Assembly: GCA_041398605.1 (NCBI GenBank)
Contig: JAWKUK010000035.1
Location: forward strand, 1-41,272
Length of the DNA stretch: 41,272 nucleotides
Reading direction: 5' to 3'
Source of the DNA: JAWKUK01 sp041398605
GTDB lineage: Bacteria > Planctomycetota > UBA1135 > GCA-002686595
The notes under the pieces were generated by a model. It was not told the origin of the DNA and did not search any database. It saw nothing but the letters and a program-made list of their open reading frames with translations. The first letter of the stretch is position 1; each line of letters begins with the position of its first letter. The position numbers and the translations under genes are program-made. Below, one piece after another: positions 25,352 to 36,200 of this stretch.

Positions 25352-26173
25352 TCAGATGGCGGGGCGGCGCGCGACCAGGACGACCGACTGGCCCACGAAA
25401 GGGCCCGTGACGCGATCCACGACGCGGAACACGCCGATCGAGCGGCGGATCCACGCCAACTGGGATGCGCTGAACGAGTTCGAGAGCGTCGAGCGACGGC
25501 GCAGGACGCGGCCCTTCACGAAGTACGGCGCGACGCCCACGAGGTTCATGTAACACGCTGCACGCACCTCGAAGCCCGCGGCGCGCACCAGCGCGACCAA
25601 CGCGCGCTTCGAATAGCGGCGACGGTGGTCGGAGGCCTCGTCGAGGGTGCCGAACAGCCACTGATGCGCCGGCACCTTGATGAAGAGCTGGCCGCCCGCA
25701 GGCAGGATGTCGAAGAACGCCCGCACGAGGCCCGCGTCATCGTCCAAGTGCTCGAGCACATCGAGGCAGACGATCGCGTCCAAGGCCCGCGCCCGGAGCG
25801 CCGCGCGCTCGGCGTCGAGGTCCGTCTGCATCACCTCTACATTGGCCGCGCACCGGAAACGCTCGCGCAAGACCGCGATGTTGCGCGGCGAGAGGTCCAC
25901 CGCCAGCACCTCGTCCGCCCGCCCCCGCAAGAGCTCGACGAAGTTGCCGATGCCACAGCCGGCGTCGAGCACACGGCGGCCCACCGGGCCGCCCGACAGG
26001 CGCTCGAAGAGCTCGAGCACCCACCGGTAATACGGCTCGAGCCCGCGCATCCGCTCCAAGGCCTCCAGGTGCTCCACCTCATGCGGCAACTTCTCCGCGG
26101 CCGCGCGGTCGAGCGGCTGCGGAGCGGCGCCGAGGGGGTCGGCGTGCAGGTCGCGGTCGGAGGCGGCGGACAT
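25352..26173 (-). CDS. Class I SAM-dependent methyltransferase
   Basis: A 273-residue protein. VLDAGCGIGNFVELL at about residue 70 is the SAM-binding motif I, VLAVDLSPRNIAVL motif II, and AIVCLDVLEHLDDDAGLVRAFFDILPAGGQLFIKVP the post-motif region, as in UbiG/COQ5-like enzymes. The C-terminal part (SDHRRRYSKRALVALVRAAGFEV ... YFVKGRVLRRRS) is the form found in methyltransferases of glycan and lipid gene clusters. The substrate cannot be told. The ATG at 26173 is preferred over a longer frame whose extra residues are Arg/Pro-rich and unlike coding sequence. It is divergent from groEL1. Confidence 0.82.
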   Translation of the reverse strand: MSAASDRDLHADPLGAAPQPLDRAAAEKLPHEVEHLEALERMRGLEPYYRWVLELFERLSGGPVGRRVLDAGCGIGNFVELLRGRADEVLAVDLSPRNIAVLRERFRCAANVEVMQTDLDAERAALRARALDAIVCLDVLEHLDDDAGLVRAFFDILPAGGQLFIKVPAHQWLFGTLDEASDHRRRYSKRALVALVRAAGFEVRAACYMNLVGVAPYFVKGRVLRRRSTLSNSFSASQLAWIRRSIGVFRVVDRVTGPFVGQSVVLVARRPAI

Positions 26174-26218
26174 CGGGGGCAAGATGCTATCGGCTGAGGG
26201 CGCCGCAGCCCCCCACTC

Positions 26219-26248
26219 GACCTTGACCGTGACCCTGATCCTGACCTG
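26219..26248. repeat. Imperfect hexamer repeat
   Basis: Five tandem 6-bp units read GACCTT, GACCGT, GACCCT, GATCCT and GACCTG. They lie about 45 bp upstream of the methyltransferase start. Confidence 0.6.
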
Positions 26249-26338
26249 CACCAAGGCCCCGGCGCGCGGCCGGGCGCGGGGCCCGCGCCGAGGGCGCCCG
26301 GCGGCGCCTGCGACGGCGCGCGGGCGAGCCCAGCGGCC

Positions 26339-26393
26339 CTGCCACCCTGGCAGACGAGGGCCGGGGAGGGGCGCCACGCTGCCATCTCGGCAG
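26339..26393. promoter_or_regulatory. Paired dyad operators upstream of groEL1
   Basis: CTGCCA-CCC-TGGCAG at 26339-26353 is a perfect dyad. CTGCCA-TCT-CGGCAG at 26379-26393 is the same dyad with one change. Their starts are exactly 40 bp apart, about four helical turns, so one regulator could bind both on the same face. Their position about 170-220 bp before groEL1 suggests chaperone control. Confidence 0.55.
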
Positions 26394-26559
26394 CCCCGGG
26401 TGCCGGCCCGTCGCCCTAAACCTTACGCCAGCAAGGACTTGCGAGGACGGGCGCGCGCGGCACGGCCTTTGCTTCTCTCGGGGACACGCTCCCCTGTCGG
26501 CGCCACACACCGCGCCGGCCGGTCCCTTCCCCACCACGGAATACGAGTCGACACAACCC

Positions 26560-28203
<1,644 letters not shown>

Positions 28204-28212
28204 TCCCGCGCC

Positions 28213-28233
28213 GGGGTCCGTCACGCGGACCCC
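28213..28233 (+). terminator. Hairpin between groEL1 and groEL2
   Basis: GGGGTCCG (28213-28220) pairs perfectly with CGGACCCC (28226-28233) over a 5-nt loop, 10 nt past the groEL1 stop. It may end part of the transcripts or protect the groEL1 mRNA end, giving the two genes different levels. No T-run follows. Confidence 0.5.
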
Positions 28234-28281
28234 GACCGAAGCGCTCACACACACACGAACAGCGAGAAAGAACACACGACC

Positions 28282-29883
28282 ATGGCGAAACAGATCATGT
28301 TCGACGACGCGGCGCGGCAGAAGATGAAGGCGGGCATCGACAAGCTCGCCCGCACCGTGCGCGTCACCCTCGGCCCGGCCGGCCGCAACGTCATCCTCCA
28401 GAAGTCCTTCGGGGCCCCGCACGTCACCAAGGACGGCGTGTCGGTCGCGAAGGAGATCGAGCACGCGGACCCCTTCGAGAACATGGGCGCCAAGCTCGTG
28501 CTCGAGGTGGCCAACAAGACGAACGACGTCGCCGGTGACGGCACGACGACCGCGACCGTGCTCGCCGCGGCCATCTTCAACGAAGGCCTGAAGTACGTCG
28601 CCAACGGCGTCTCCACCATCGAGATCCGCAACGGCATCGAGAAGGCCGTCGGCATCGCCGTGGAAGCCATCCACGGCCAGTCGCGCAAGGTCAAGTCGAA
28701 GGGCGAGAAGGCCGCGGTCGCGACCATCTCGGCCAATAGCGACGTCGAGATCGGCAACATGCTGGCCGACGCGTTCGAGAAAGTCGGCGACACCGGCGTC
28801 ATCACCGTCGAAGAGAACAAGAGCGTCGAGACCGTCCTCGAGCACGTCGAGGGCATGGAGTTCGACAAGGGCTACCTGTCGCCGTACTTCGCGACGGACC
28901 TCGGCAAGCTCGTCGCGACCTACGAGAACTGCGCGGTCCTCATCTGCAACAAGAAGATCTCCTCGGTGCGCGAGATCGTCCCGGCCCTCGAGGCCGCGAT
29001 GCGCCTCGGCCAGCCGCTCTTGATCATCGCCGAGGACATCGAAGGCGAGGCGCTGACCGCGCTCGTCATCAACCGCCTGAAGGGCGTCCTGCAGGTCGTC
29101 GCCGTCAAGGCGCCGGGCTTCGGTGACCGCCGCAAGGCGTACCTCGACGACATCGCCGTCCTCACGGGCGGGACGTCGATCACGGACGAGATCGGGATCG
29201 CCCTCGACAAGGTGACCGCCGAGCACTTCGGCACCGCCGGGCGCGTCGTCGTGTCGAAGGACTCGACCACGATCGTCAGCGGGGCCGGCAAGAAGCGCGC
29301 GATCGAAGAGCGCGCGGCGCAGATCCGCGTGCAGATCGAGAAGACGACGTCGGACTACGACCGCGAGAAGCTCGAAGAGCGCCTCGCGAAGCTCACCGGC
29401 GGCGTCGCGGTCATCAAGGTCGGCGGCAAGACCGAGGCCGAGATGAAGGAGAAGAAGGACCGTGTCGAGGACGCGCTCAACGCGACCCGCGCCGCGATCC
29501 AAGAGGGCATCGTCCCCGGCGGCGGCGTCGCGCTCCTGCGCGCGGCCGAGGCCGTCGCGGCGGGCAAGTACAAGGGCGACGAGCGCTTCGGCGCCCAGAT
29601 CGTCCAGCGCGCGCTCGAGGCGCCGGCCCGTCAGATCGCGGAGAACGCGGGCTATGACGGCTCGGTCGTCGCCGAGACGATCCGCGAGAAGGGCCGCACG
29701 TACGGCTTCAACGCGCTGACCGGCGAGTACGAGGACTTCTTCAAGTCCGGCGTCATCGACCCGGCCAAGGTCGTGCGCACGGCCCTGCAGAACGCAGCCT
29801 CCATCTCCGGCCTGCTCCTCACCACCGACTCGATGGTGACGGACATCAAGGACGACGAGACCGTCGCCGGCTCGGTCTCCTGA
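28282..29883 (+). CDS. groEL: Chaperonin GroEL, copy 2 (no Gly/Met tail)
   Basis: A 533-residue GroEL paralogue 78 nt after copy 1. ATPase elements are complete: TLGPAGRNVILQKSFGAPHVTKDGVSVAKEI, VAGDGTTTATVL and RVEDALNATRAAI with the catalytic Asp. The apical region (SPYFATDLGKLVATYENCAVLICNKKISS) differs from copy 1, hinting at a different client set. The C-terminus ends DDETVAGSVS and lacks the GGM tail, which in GroEL lines the cavity floor and affects client folding. A strong hairpin follows the stop. Confidence 0.97.
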   Translation: MAKQIMFDDAARQKMKAGIDKLARTVRVTLGPAGRNVILQKSFGAPHVTKDGVSVAKEIEHADPFENMGAKLVLEVANKTNDVAGDGTTTATVLAAAIFNEGLKYVANGVSTIEIRNGIEKAVGIAVEAIHGQSRKVKSKGEKAAVATISANSDVEIGNMLADAFEKVGDTGVITVEENKSVETVLEHVEGMEFDKGYLSPYFATDLGKLVATYENCAVLICNKKISSVREIVPALEAAMRLGQPLLIIAEDIEGEALTALVINRLKGVLQVVAVKAPGFGDRRKAYLDDIAVLTGGTSITDEIGIALDKVTAEHFGTAGRVVVSKDSTTIVSGAGKKRAIEERAAQIRVQIEKTTSDYDREKLEERLAKLTGGVAVIKVGGKTEAEMKEKKDRVEDALNATRAAIQEGIVPGGGVALLRAAEAVAAGKYKGDERFGAQIVQRALEAPARQIAENAGYDGSVVAETIREKGRTYGFNALTGEYEDFFKSGVIDPAKVVRTALQNAASISGLLLTTDSMVTDIKDDETVAGSVS

Positions 29884-29906
29884 TCGTCCGCGGAACGGCT
29901 CGATCA

Positions 29907-29946
29907 ACGCCGGGCGGCGGGTGCATCACGCCCCGTCGCCCGGCGT
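29907..29946 (+). terminator. Strong hairpin after groEL2
   Basis: ACGCCGGGCG (29907-29916) pairs perfectly with CGCCCGGCGT (29937-29946), and inner bases can extend the stem. It lies 24 nt past the groEL2 stop and separates it from dnaJ. It may end groEL transcription, in which case dnaJ needs its own promoter in the 80 bp that follow. Confidence 0.6.
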
Positions 29947-30026
29947 GAGTTCCCGGGAAGCGCTCCCGACGTCACGCATCGGCACCTGAACCCTGGCGCT
30001 CCGTCCGCCACTGCACCGCCCGCAGA

Positions 30027-31148
30027 ATGAGCAAGAAACGCGACTACTACGAGGTCTTGGGGGTCGCGAAGGACGCGTCCGCGACCGACATCAAGAAGGC
30101 CTATCGCAAGCTCGCGATGCAGTTCCACCCGGACCAGAACCCGGGGAACGCTGAGGCCGAGGCCAAGTTCAAGGAGGCCGCCGAGGCCTACGACGTCATC
30201 GGCGACGAGCAGAAGCGCCAGAAGTACGACCAGTTCGGGCACCAAGCCTTCGGACCGGGCGGGCAAGGCGGCTTCACCGACGTCAACGACATCTTCCAGG
30301 CGTTCGGCGACATCTTCGGCGGCGGCGGCGGCGGCGTGTTCGGCGACCTGTTCGGCGGCGGGCGGCGCCAGCGCGGGCCGAAGCGTGGGCGCGACCTGCG
30401 CATCGTGCTCGAGCTGACCCTCGAGGAGATCGACCAAGGCGCCGAGAAGGTCGTCGCGCTCAAGCGCGTCGAGCGCTGCACGACCTGCACGGGCTCCGGC
30501 GCCAAGCCCGGCACGAGCAAGCGCACGTGCGCGACCTGCGGCGGGCGCGGCCAAGTGGCGCGCAACGCGGGCTTCTTCTCGATGGCGACGACCTGCCCCA
30601 CGTGCAAAGGCGCCGGCGAGACGCTCGAGTCGCCCTGCACGGCCTGCAACGGCAGCGGCGGCAAGTCTGAGCGCGCCGAGGTGACGATCAATGTCCCCGG
30701 GGGCGTCGAAGAGGGCATGCAGCTGCGCGTCGGCGGCGAAGGCGACGCGGGGCCAGAGGGCGCCCAGCGCGGCGACCTCTACTGCGTGATCCGCGAGCAA
30801 GAGCACAAGGCGTTCCAGCGCTCCGGCCCCGACGTGATCATGGAGACCCCGTTCTCCTTCGCGCAGCTCACGCTCGGCGACAAGGTCGAGATCCCGACGC
30901 TGCGCGGGCGCGTCGAGATGACGGTCCCCGCAGGCACGCAGACAGGCAAGGTCTTCCGCTTACGCGGCCAAGGCCTGCCCCGGATGGACTCGAAGGCGCG
31001 CGGCGACCAGCTCGTGCGCGTCTTCTGCGAGATCCCCGAGAAGCTCTCCGATCGCCAGAAGGAGCTCCTGCGGGAGTTCCAGGAGATCGAAGGCGAAAAG
31101 GGCGGGAAGAAGTCGTTCTTCGACCGAGTCGTCGACTACTTCTCCTGA
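30027..31148 (+). CDS. dnaJ: Chaperone protein DnaJ
   Basis: A 373-residue type-I Hsp40. The J domain covers residues 5-70, with HPD at 34-36. A Gly/Phe-rich region follows (GGGGGGVFGDLFGGG), then four zinc-binding CxxCxGxG repeats: C151/C154, C168/C171, C190/C193 and C204/C207. The C-terminal substrate domains end in SFFDRVVDYFS. It delivers clients to DnaK, but no dnaK lies in the window. grpE follows 27 nt later. Unlike the gene at 625-1662, this is the full-length form and the likely main DnaJ. Confidence 0.97.
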   Translation: MSKKRDYYEVLGVAKDASATDIKKAYRKLAMQFHPDQNPGNAEAEAKFKEAAEAYDVIGDEQKRQKYDQFGHQAFGPGGQGGFTDVNDIFQAFGDIFGGGGGGVFGDLFGGGRRQRGPKRGRDLRIVLELTLEEIDQGAEKVVALKRVERCTTCTGSGAKPGTSKRTCATCGGRGQVARNAGFFSMATTCPTCKGAGETLESPCTACNGSGGKSERAEVTINVPGGVEEGMQLRVGGEGDAGPEGAQRGDLYCVIREQEHKAFQRSGPDVIMETPFSFAQLTLGDKVEIPTLRGRVEMTVPAGTQTGKVFRLRGQGLPRMDSKARGDQLVRVFCEIPEKLSDRQKELLREFQEIEGEKGGKKSFFDRVVDYFS

Positions 31149-31175
31149 GCCCGACGACGAAGGAATCCCAATCCA

Positions 31176-31862
31176 ATGGCATTCGGCTGGAAGAAACGCA
31201 TGGACGCGAAGGACGACACCGAAACGGCAGAGGCCACCCCGGGCGCGGCTGAGGCCAGAGAGCAGGGTCAGGACTCGGGCGCCGAGGCGGACGCGCAAGC
31301 GGCGCAGGACGACTCTCCGGAGGGCGTCATCGCGCGCCTCGTCGCCGAACGCGACGAAGCGACCGCCAACTGGCAACGCGCGATGGCGGACTACCAGAAC
31401 CAACGTCGCCGCACCCAGGCAGACATCGACGCAGCGGTCAAGCGCGCGCGCGCCGAGGTCCTGGGCGAAGCGCTGACGGTCCTCGACTACCTCGACATGG
31501 CGCTCGCGACCGAGTGCGCCACCGAAGAGGGGCAGAACTTGAAGGTCGGCGTGTCGATGACACGCGGCCAGCTCGCTTCGCTCCTCGAGCGCTTCAAGGT
31601 CAAGGAGATCCCCGCTTCAAGCGAGTTCGACGCGGCGTACCACCAGGCCTTCGCGACCGTCGAGACAACGGACCAAGCGCCGGGCACGATCGTCGAGGTG
31701 TTCCGCAAGGGCTGGCTGTTCGGGGACCAAGTGCTGCGCCACGCGCAGGTCCGGGTCGCAGCAGCCCCCAAAGCGCACGACGCAGGCAGCGATGCCAGCG
31801 GGCCGGAGTCCCCGGCGGTGCAAGACGCGCCGGACGAGACCCGTGATCGCGTGAGCGACTGA
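31176..31862 (+). CDS. grpE: Nucleotide exchange factor GrpE
   Basis: A 228-residue protein that frees ADP from DnaK. An acidic, Ala-rich N-terminus of about 45 residues leads to the long helix (LVAERDEATANWQRAMADYQNQRRRTQADI), then the four-helix part (LGEALTVLDYLDMAL) and the beta wing with HQAFATVETTDQAPGTIVEVFRKGWLFGDQVLRHAQVRVA, the GrpE signature. The C-terminal tail is acidic and low-complexity. It is probably co-transcribed with dnaJ and fmdB, which start 27 nt after and 9 nt from its neighbours' ends. Confidence 0.96.
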   Translation: MAFGWKKRMDAKDDTETAEATPGAAEAREQGQDSGAEADAQAAQDDSPEGVIARLVAERDEATANWQRAMADYQNQRRRTQADIDAAVKRARAEVLGEALTVLDYLDMALATECATEEGQNLKVGVSMTRGQLASLLERFKVKEIPASSEFDAAYHQAFATVETTDQAPGTIVEVFRKGWLFGDQVLRHAQVRVAAAPKAHDAGSDASGPESPAVQDAPDETRDRVSD

Positions 31863-31871
31863 GGGACCGCT

Positions 31872-32297
31872 ATGCCGACCTACGACTATCGCTGCAAGGC
31901 CTGCGGGCACACGTTCGAGCTCTTCCAGTCGATGTCCGACCGCGAGAAGCGCAAGTGCCCCGAGTGCTCCAAGCTCTCGCTCGAACGGCTCATCGGGGCC
32001 GGCGCGGGCCTGATCTTCAAGGGCTCCGGCTACTACCTGACGGACTACCGCTCGAAGTCCTACGAAGAGGGCCGCAAGGCCGATATGGAGGCCTCGAAGG
32101 CCCCGCCAGAGGCGAAGTCCGACTCCAAGGCTGCAGAGTCCAAGCCGGGGTCCAATTCGGAGTCCAAGCCTCAATCGGCGGGCACGTCGGAGTCGGCCAG
32201 CGGCAAGGCTGCGCCGCCTGAGTCGAGGTCGGCCTCGAAGTCGGCGTCCAAGCCGACATCAAAATCGGCGCCGAAGCCGAAGCCCCGGAAAAAGTGA
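31872..32297 (+). CDS. FmdB-type zinc ribbon protein with Ser/Lys-rich tail
   Basis: A 141-residue protein. Residues 1-45 are an FmdB/CxxC_CxxC_SSSS zinc ribbon: PTYDYRCKACGHTFELFQSM and CPECSK. FKGSGYYLTDYRS is a block typical of such proteins next to grpE or dnaJ in planctomycetes and proteobacteria. From about residue 70 the protein is a low-complexity Ser/Lys/Pro/Ala tail. The function is unknown; a regulatory role is often assumed for the family. It lies 9 nt after grpE. Confidence 0.85.
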   Translation: MPTYDYRCKACGHTFELFQSMSDREKRKCPECSKLSLERLIGAGAGLIFKGSGYYLTDYRSKSYEEGRKADMEASKAPPEAKSDSKAAESKPGSNSESKPQSAGTSESASGKAAPPESRSASKSASKPTSKSAPKPKPRKK

Positions 32298-32314
32298 CAC
32301 GCGCCCGCGCGGCG

Positions 32315-33148
32315 TCAGGCGAGGAACAGCTCTTCGATCAGGCCGGCGATCGCGGGTGTGTCATTCGTGCCGATGACGCGGTCCGCGGCGCACAGCGCGA
32401 CGCCTTGGCTGTTCCCCATCGCGACGCCGAGCCCCGCCGCGCGGAGCATCGGGACGTCGTTGTCCCCGTCGCCGACCGCGACCACGCGCTCGGCCGGGAT
32501 GCCGTAGCGCTCGTAGACGAGGCGCAGCGCCTCGGCCTTCCCGCGGCACGGCGGGTGCGCGTCGACCGCGCTGTACGGGTTCTCACGGTGCCGCGGCAGC
32601 ATCGACAGCGGGAAGTGGGAGACATAGACGACGTCGTTGGCGGCAGCCTCGAGCTCGCGCGCCACGCGCTCCGAGTCGGGGTCCTCGACGAGCACGCTGA
32701 GGCGGATCGTGTACTCGCGGAAGAGCTCGTGCCGCGGCGCGAACTGCATGCCGTAGAAGCCCTCGAAGTTGCGGCGCTCGGCGTCCGTGCGCGGCTCGTG
32801 GGTGATCTTCTCGTCCGCGGTCATCACGATGACCTGCGCATCGCGCGAGTCCGCCCACTCGAGGATGCGGCGGTTCGTGCGGTTGGACAGCGTGCGCTCC
32901 TCGAGCAGCCGCCGCTCCTTCGGACACCACACGGCGCACCCGTTGAAGAGCACCGTCGGCGTGTCGAACTGGAGCTCGTCCATCACCGGCTGCGCGGACA
33001 TGAGCGAGCGCCCCGTGACCGTCATCACGACGACCCCTGCCGCGCGCGCGGCCGCGAGGGCGGCTTGGGTGTGGGGCGGGATGCGCTCGTCCGAGTCGAG
33101 GAGCGTCCCGTCGAGGTCAAGCAGGAGTGCGTCGTAGCCGCGGCCCAT
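32315..33148 (-). CDS. Cof-type HAD-superfamily phosphatase
   Basis: A 277-residue protein. LLLDLDGTLLDSD near the N-terminus carries the nucleophile and acid/base Asp (motif I), VMTVTGRS is motif II, the Lys of CRGKAEALR is motif III, and VVAVGDGDNDVPMLRAAG is motif IV with GDG.ND. The large insertion between II and III is the C2B cap of Cof/YidA-like sugar-phosphate or flavin phosphatases. The substrate cannot be predicted. The ATG at 33148 begins directly before the Asp strand; the longer frame adds a non-homologous leader. Confidence 0.9.
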   Translation of the reverse strand: MGRGYDALLLDLDGTLLDSDERIPPHTQAALAAARAAGVVVMTVTGRSLMSAQPVMDELQFDTPTVLFNGCAVWCPKERRLLEERTLSNRTNRRILEWADSRDAQVIVMTADEKITHEPRTDAERRNFEGFYGMQFAPRHELFREYTIRLSVLVEDPDSERVARELEAAANDVVYVSHFPLSMLPRHRENPYSAVDAHPPCRGKAEALRLVYERYGIPAERVVAVGDGDNDVPMLRAAGLGVAMGNSQGVALCAADRVIGTNDTPAIAGLIEELFLA

Positions 33149-33207
33149 AGGGGCAGAAGGATACCCGCTCACCCCGTCGGCGCGCTCCCGCGCGTCCGAC
33201 GACGGTC

Positions 33208-36200
33208 TCAATCGAACACGACCTGGACGGTCTCGCGCGCGACGACCTCGATCTCACGCTCTTGCACGACCGAGTTGTCCGCAGCGAGCAGCTCGGCGCG
33301 GTAACGCCCGGGAGGGATCGAATTCATCGACGCGCTCGAATTGCCCCGGACCGAGGCCGTGCCGAACAGTGATTCCTGTGCGTCGGGGCCGCTCGCCCCG
33401 AGCGGCGGCAGCCGGATGAGCCGCGCCTTGAACCGCTCGCGCCCGCCTGACGCCCGACGGATCCGCGCGGCGCCGGCGGCCTTTGCGACGAGGTCACCCA
33501 GGTCACGCAGCTCACCATCCGCGAAGTCCGACAGCTCCAACTCGATCGGCTGGATGTACGCGTGACGGACCCCCAACTGGAGCGGCCGGCCCGTCACCAC
33601 GCCACGGAACGCGAATAACCCGGTCTCCGGCGTCGCCAGGCTGTCGAGCTGCTGCCATTCCCAGTCGAGGTTGACGTCCCCAGTGGGCGACTCCTTCATG
33701 CGGATCGTTTGCGATCCGCCACCAAAGTTCTCCCCCTGCGCGCGGACGTTGATGTTGATGCCCCTGAGCGGCGCGCCGTCCTCGTCCACGACACGTCCCT
33801 CGAGGAGCGCCACGTCGAGGCGCACGTCGAACGTGTTCGCGCCCTCCAGGATGCGCACGGGCATGCGGAGCGCCATCGCGCGGCCGGGGTGGCGCACCGT
33901 GAGGAACCACTCACCGGCCTCGAGCGGACCGAGCGAGTACGAGCCGTCCCCGCGCGACGACGTCCGCTGCGCGGAGCTGCCCTCGTCGCCCCACCATCCG
34001 AAGTTGTTGTCATCGTCGTTGCTCGACGTCGACAGCGACAGGGACGCGCGCGCGAGCGGCTGCCCCGACTCGAGGACGAGGCCAGTCAAGAGCCCGACCG
34101 ACGGCGAATCGAGCACGATCGAGACCTCTTCACCGACGCGCACGTTCGCGGACCGCTTCATAGGCTGCCCGCGCCCCGCGACCTGCCCCTCCGTCGAGAC
34201 GCGCACGTCGTGCATCCCTGCCGGCAAGCGCTCGAAGCGCGCGACGCCCTCGGCGTCGGAGACCACGTAGCGCGGCTGCACAAAGGAGTTGCCGCGCGCG
34301 CCAGGGAGCGCCTCCTTCGTGCACTGCACCTTCACGCCCTCGGCTGGACGTCCGTTCGGGCGCCGCACCTTCGCGACGATCGTGCCGCCCTGCGTGAGCT
34401 TGACCGTCAAGTCGTGCACGCCAGTGGTCGGCAAGAGCGCCTCGACTGGCTCGAGCGCCACAAACTGCGCGGAGGACGCCGTGACATTCACGCGCTCCCC
34501 GGGGAGCGCAGCGAGCACCGCGAACCCCTCGGCGTCCGTCATACCAAAGGACACGTCCTCGTTGTCGTAGACCTCGGCGCCGTTCTGCGCCCACCAATCG
34601 AGGTACTCGTACTCCTTCTTGGCGAGGTAGACCTTCGCGCCCTCGACGGGCTCTTCCGTCTCGCCGACGATGACCTTCACACGCACCGACGCGGCCGGCT
34701 TCAGCCGGATCTCCCCCAGGTCCGTCGAGGGGTCCGCCTTTACGACGAGGTTCTCGGCGGTCTTGGTCTCGTAACCCACCGCCGTCACCCGCACTTTGAT
34801 CTCGAGCGCGGTCTTACCAGGCGGCAACTTCTCGAGCGTGACGAGCCCCCCATCGAAGTGGCGCCTCGCCTTCTCCTCCGGCTCGTCGTCCATGATCGTG
34901 CGGAAGTTGTCGCGATTACGGCGCTTGTCCGTCACGCACCACCCGACGATCATCTCCTCGACCGGCGCGCCGGTCTCATCGTCGACGACATGGATCGCCG
35001 CTGAGCGCCGCGGGTTCCAGCGCAGCTCGACGCCGCGCGTGCCTGGCGAGCCCTCGGTCGGGTCGACCTCTGCGACGCGCTTCCATTCGCCGTCGCCGAC
35101 GTCCTCGGAGACGATCAACGTATAAGGGAGCCCGTCGACCAGCCCGTTGACCTCGAACGCGTCGTCGACGATGGGCGCGTGTCGCGCGCCGCCTTGGGCG
35201 CGCTCGATGCCGCTCACGGTGGAGCCATCGGGCTTGCCCGGTCGTGCCTCGACGCGCAGCGCATGGGCCGCGCCGCCCCCAGGAGCCGCGGCAAGGCCGA
35301 CCTCAGCGCCAGCGGCGGCCGTCGCCGCGGGCTCGCTGGCGACACCCGTCGCAGGGCGCCCGACGACCTTGCCGCTGATCGAGCTCCCGGCTTCGAGCAC
35401 GACCACGAGCGACTCCAGCGGACGCGTCCCCGCGACCGCTGATTGCCGCGCCACGGTCCGCCCCGGGGCATCGACGAGGATCGTGAACGGGCCGCGCTCC
35501 AGCGTGTTCAGCTCGAACGTGCCGTCGTCGCCCGTGGTCACGAGCGGCACGCCGCGGCTAGGGAAGTCGACGCCGAAGCTCTGCTCACCGAGGACCACGG
35601 CGAGCGACACGCGCGCCCCCGGCACCGCATTCCCGCGGCGGTCCGTCACGCGACCGCGCGCGATCGCGCCAGCGTTGAGCTGCAGGTCCCCGAAGTCGAG
35701 CGGCGGCTCGGAGCGGCCGCGAGCGCTCGGCGGCGGGCGATCGAGGCGCAGGGGGGCGTGCCCTGGGGCGGCGGCGAACAGCACGAGCTCGCCGCCGAGC
35801 CGCAAGCCGTCGACGAGGGCAAAGCGCCCCTCGGCGTCCGTGACCGCGCGGGCGCGCTGCATCCAGTCGTTGGCGTCGCCGAGGTCTTCGAGCTCAAAGG
35901 GAAAGGACTGCACCCACCCCGTGGCGCCGACGACGGTGGCGCCGGCGAGCGGCGCGCCTTCGGAGTCGAGGATGCGGCCGATGACCTGCGGCGGGTCGCC
36001 GTCGGCGACCTCGGCCGCGCCGGCCGCAGCGGCGTCCTCTTCAGCAAGGTCGTCGGGCTGCGCCTCGTCCGCCGCCACCTCAGCGCGACCAAAGCCGAGG
36101 TCGACGACCGGCTCGAGCGTGCCTGGCGAAGACTGGCTGCCCGCCCCCGTGAGGTCGTCGCTCGGCCCGAGCACGGGGCGGGCGCGATCGTGCGCCTCGA

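Larger units (their letters stand above)
26174..26559. promoter_or_regulatory. groEL1 / methyltransferase divergent control region
   Basis: A 386-bp region with no gene and no groES. It contains a hexamer run (26219-26248), two dyads (26339-26353 and 26379-26393) and a small hairpin GGGGA-CACGC-TCCCC at 26480-26494, about 65 nt before the groEL1 ATG. No CIRCE element (TTAGCACTC-N9-GAGTGCTAA) is present. Confidence 0.55.

Noticed and set aside
26174..26559. A groES gene or CIRCE operator before groEL1
   Set aside because: No frame shows GroES motifs, and no TTAGCACTC inverted repeat is present.
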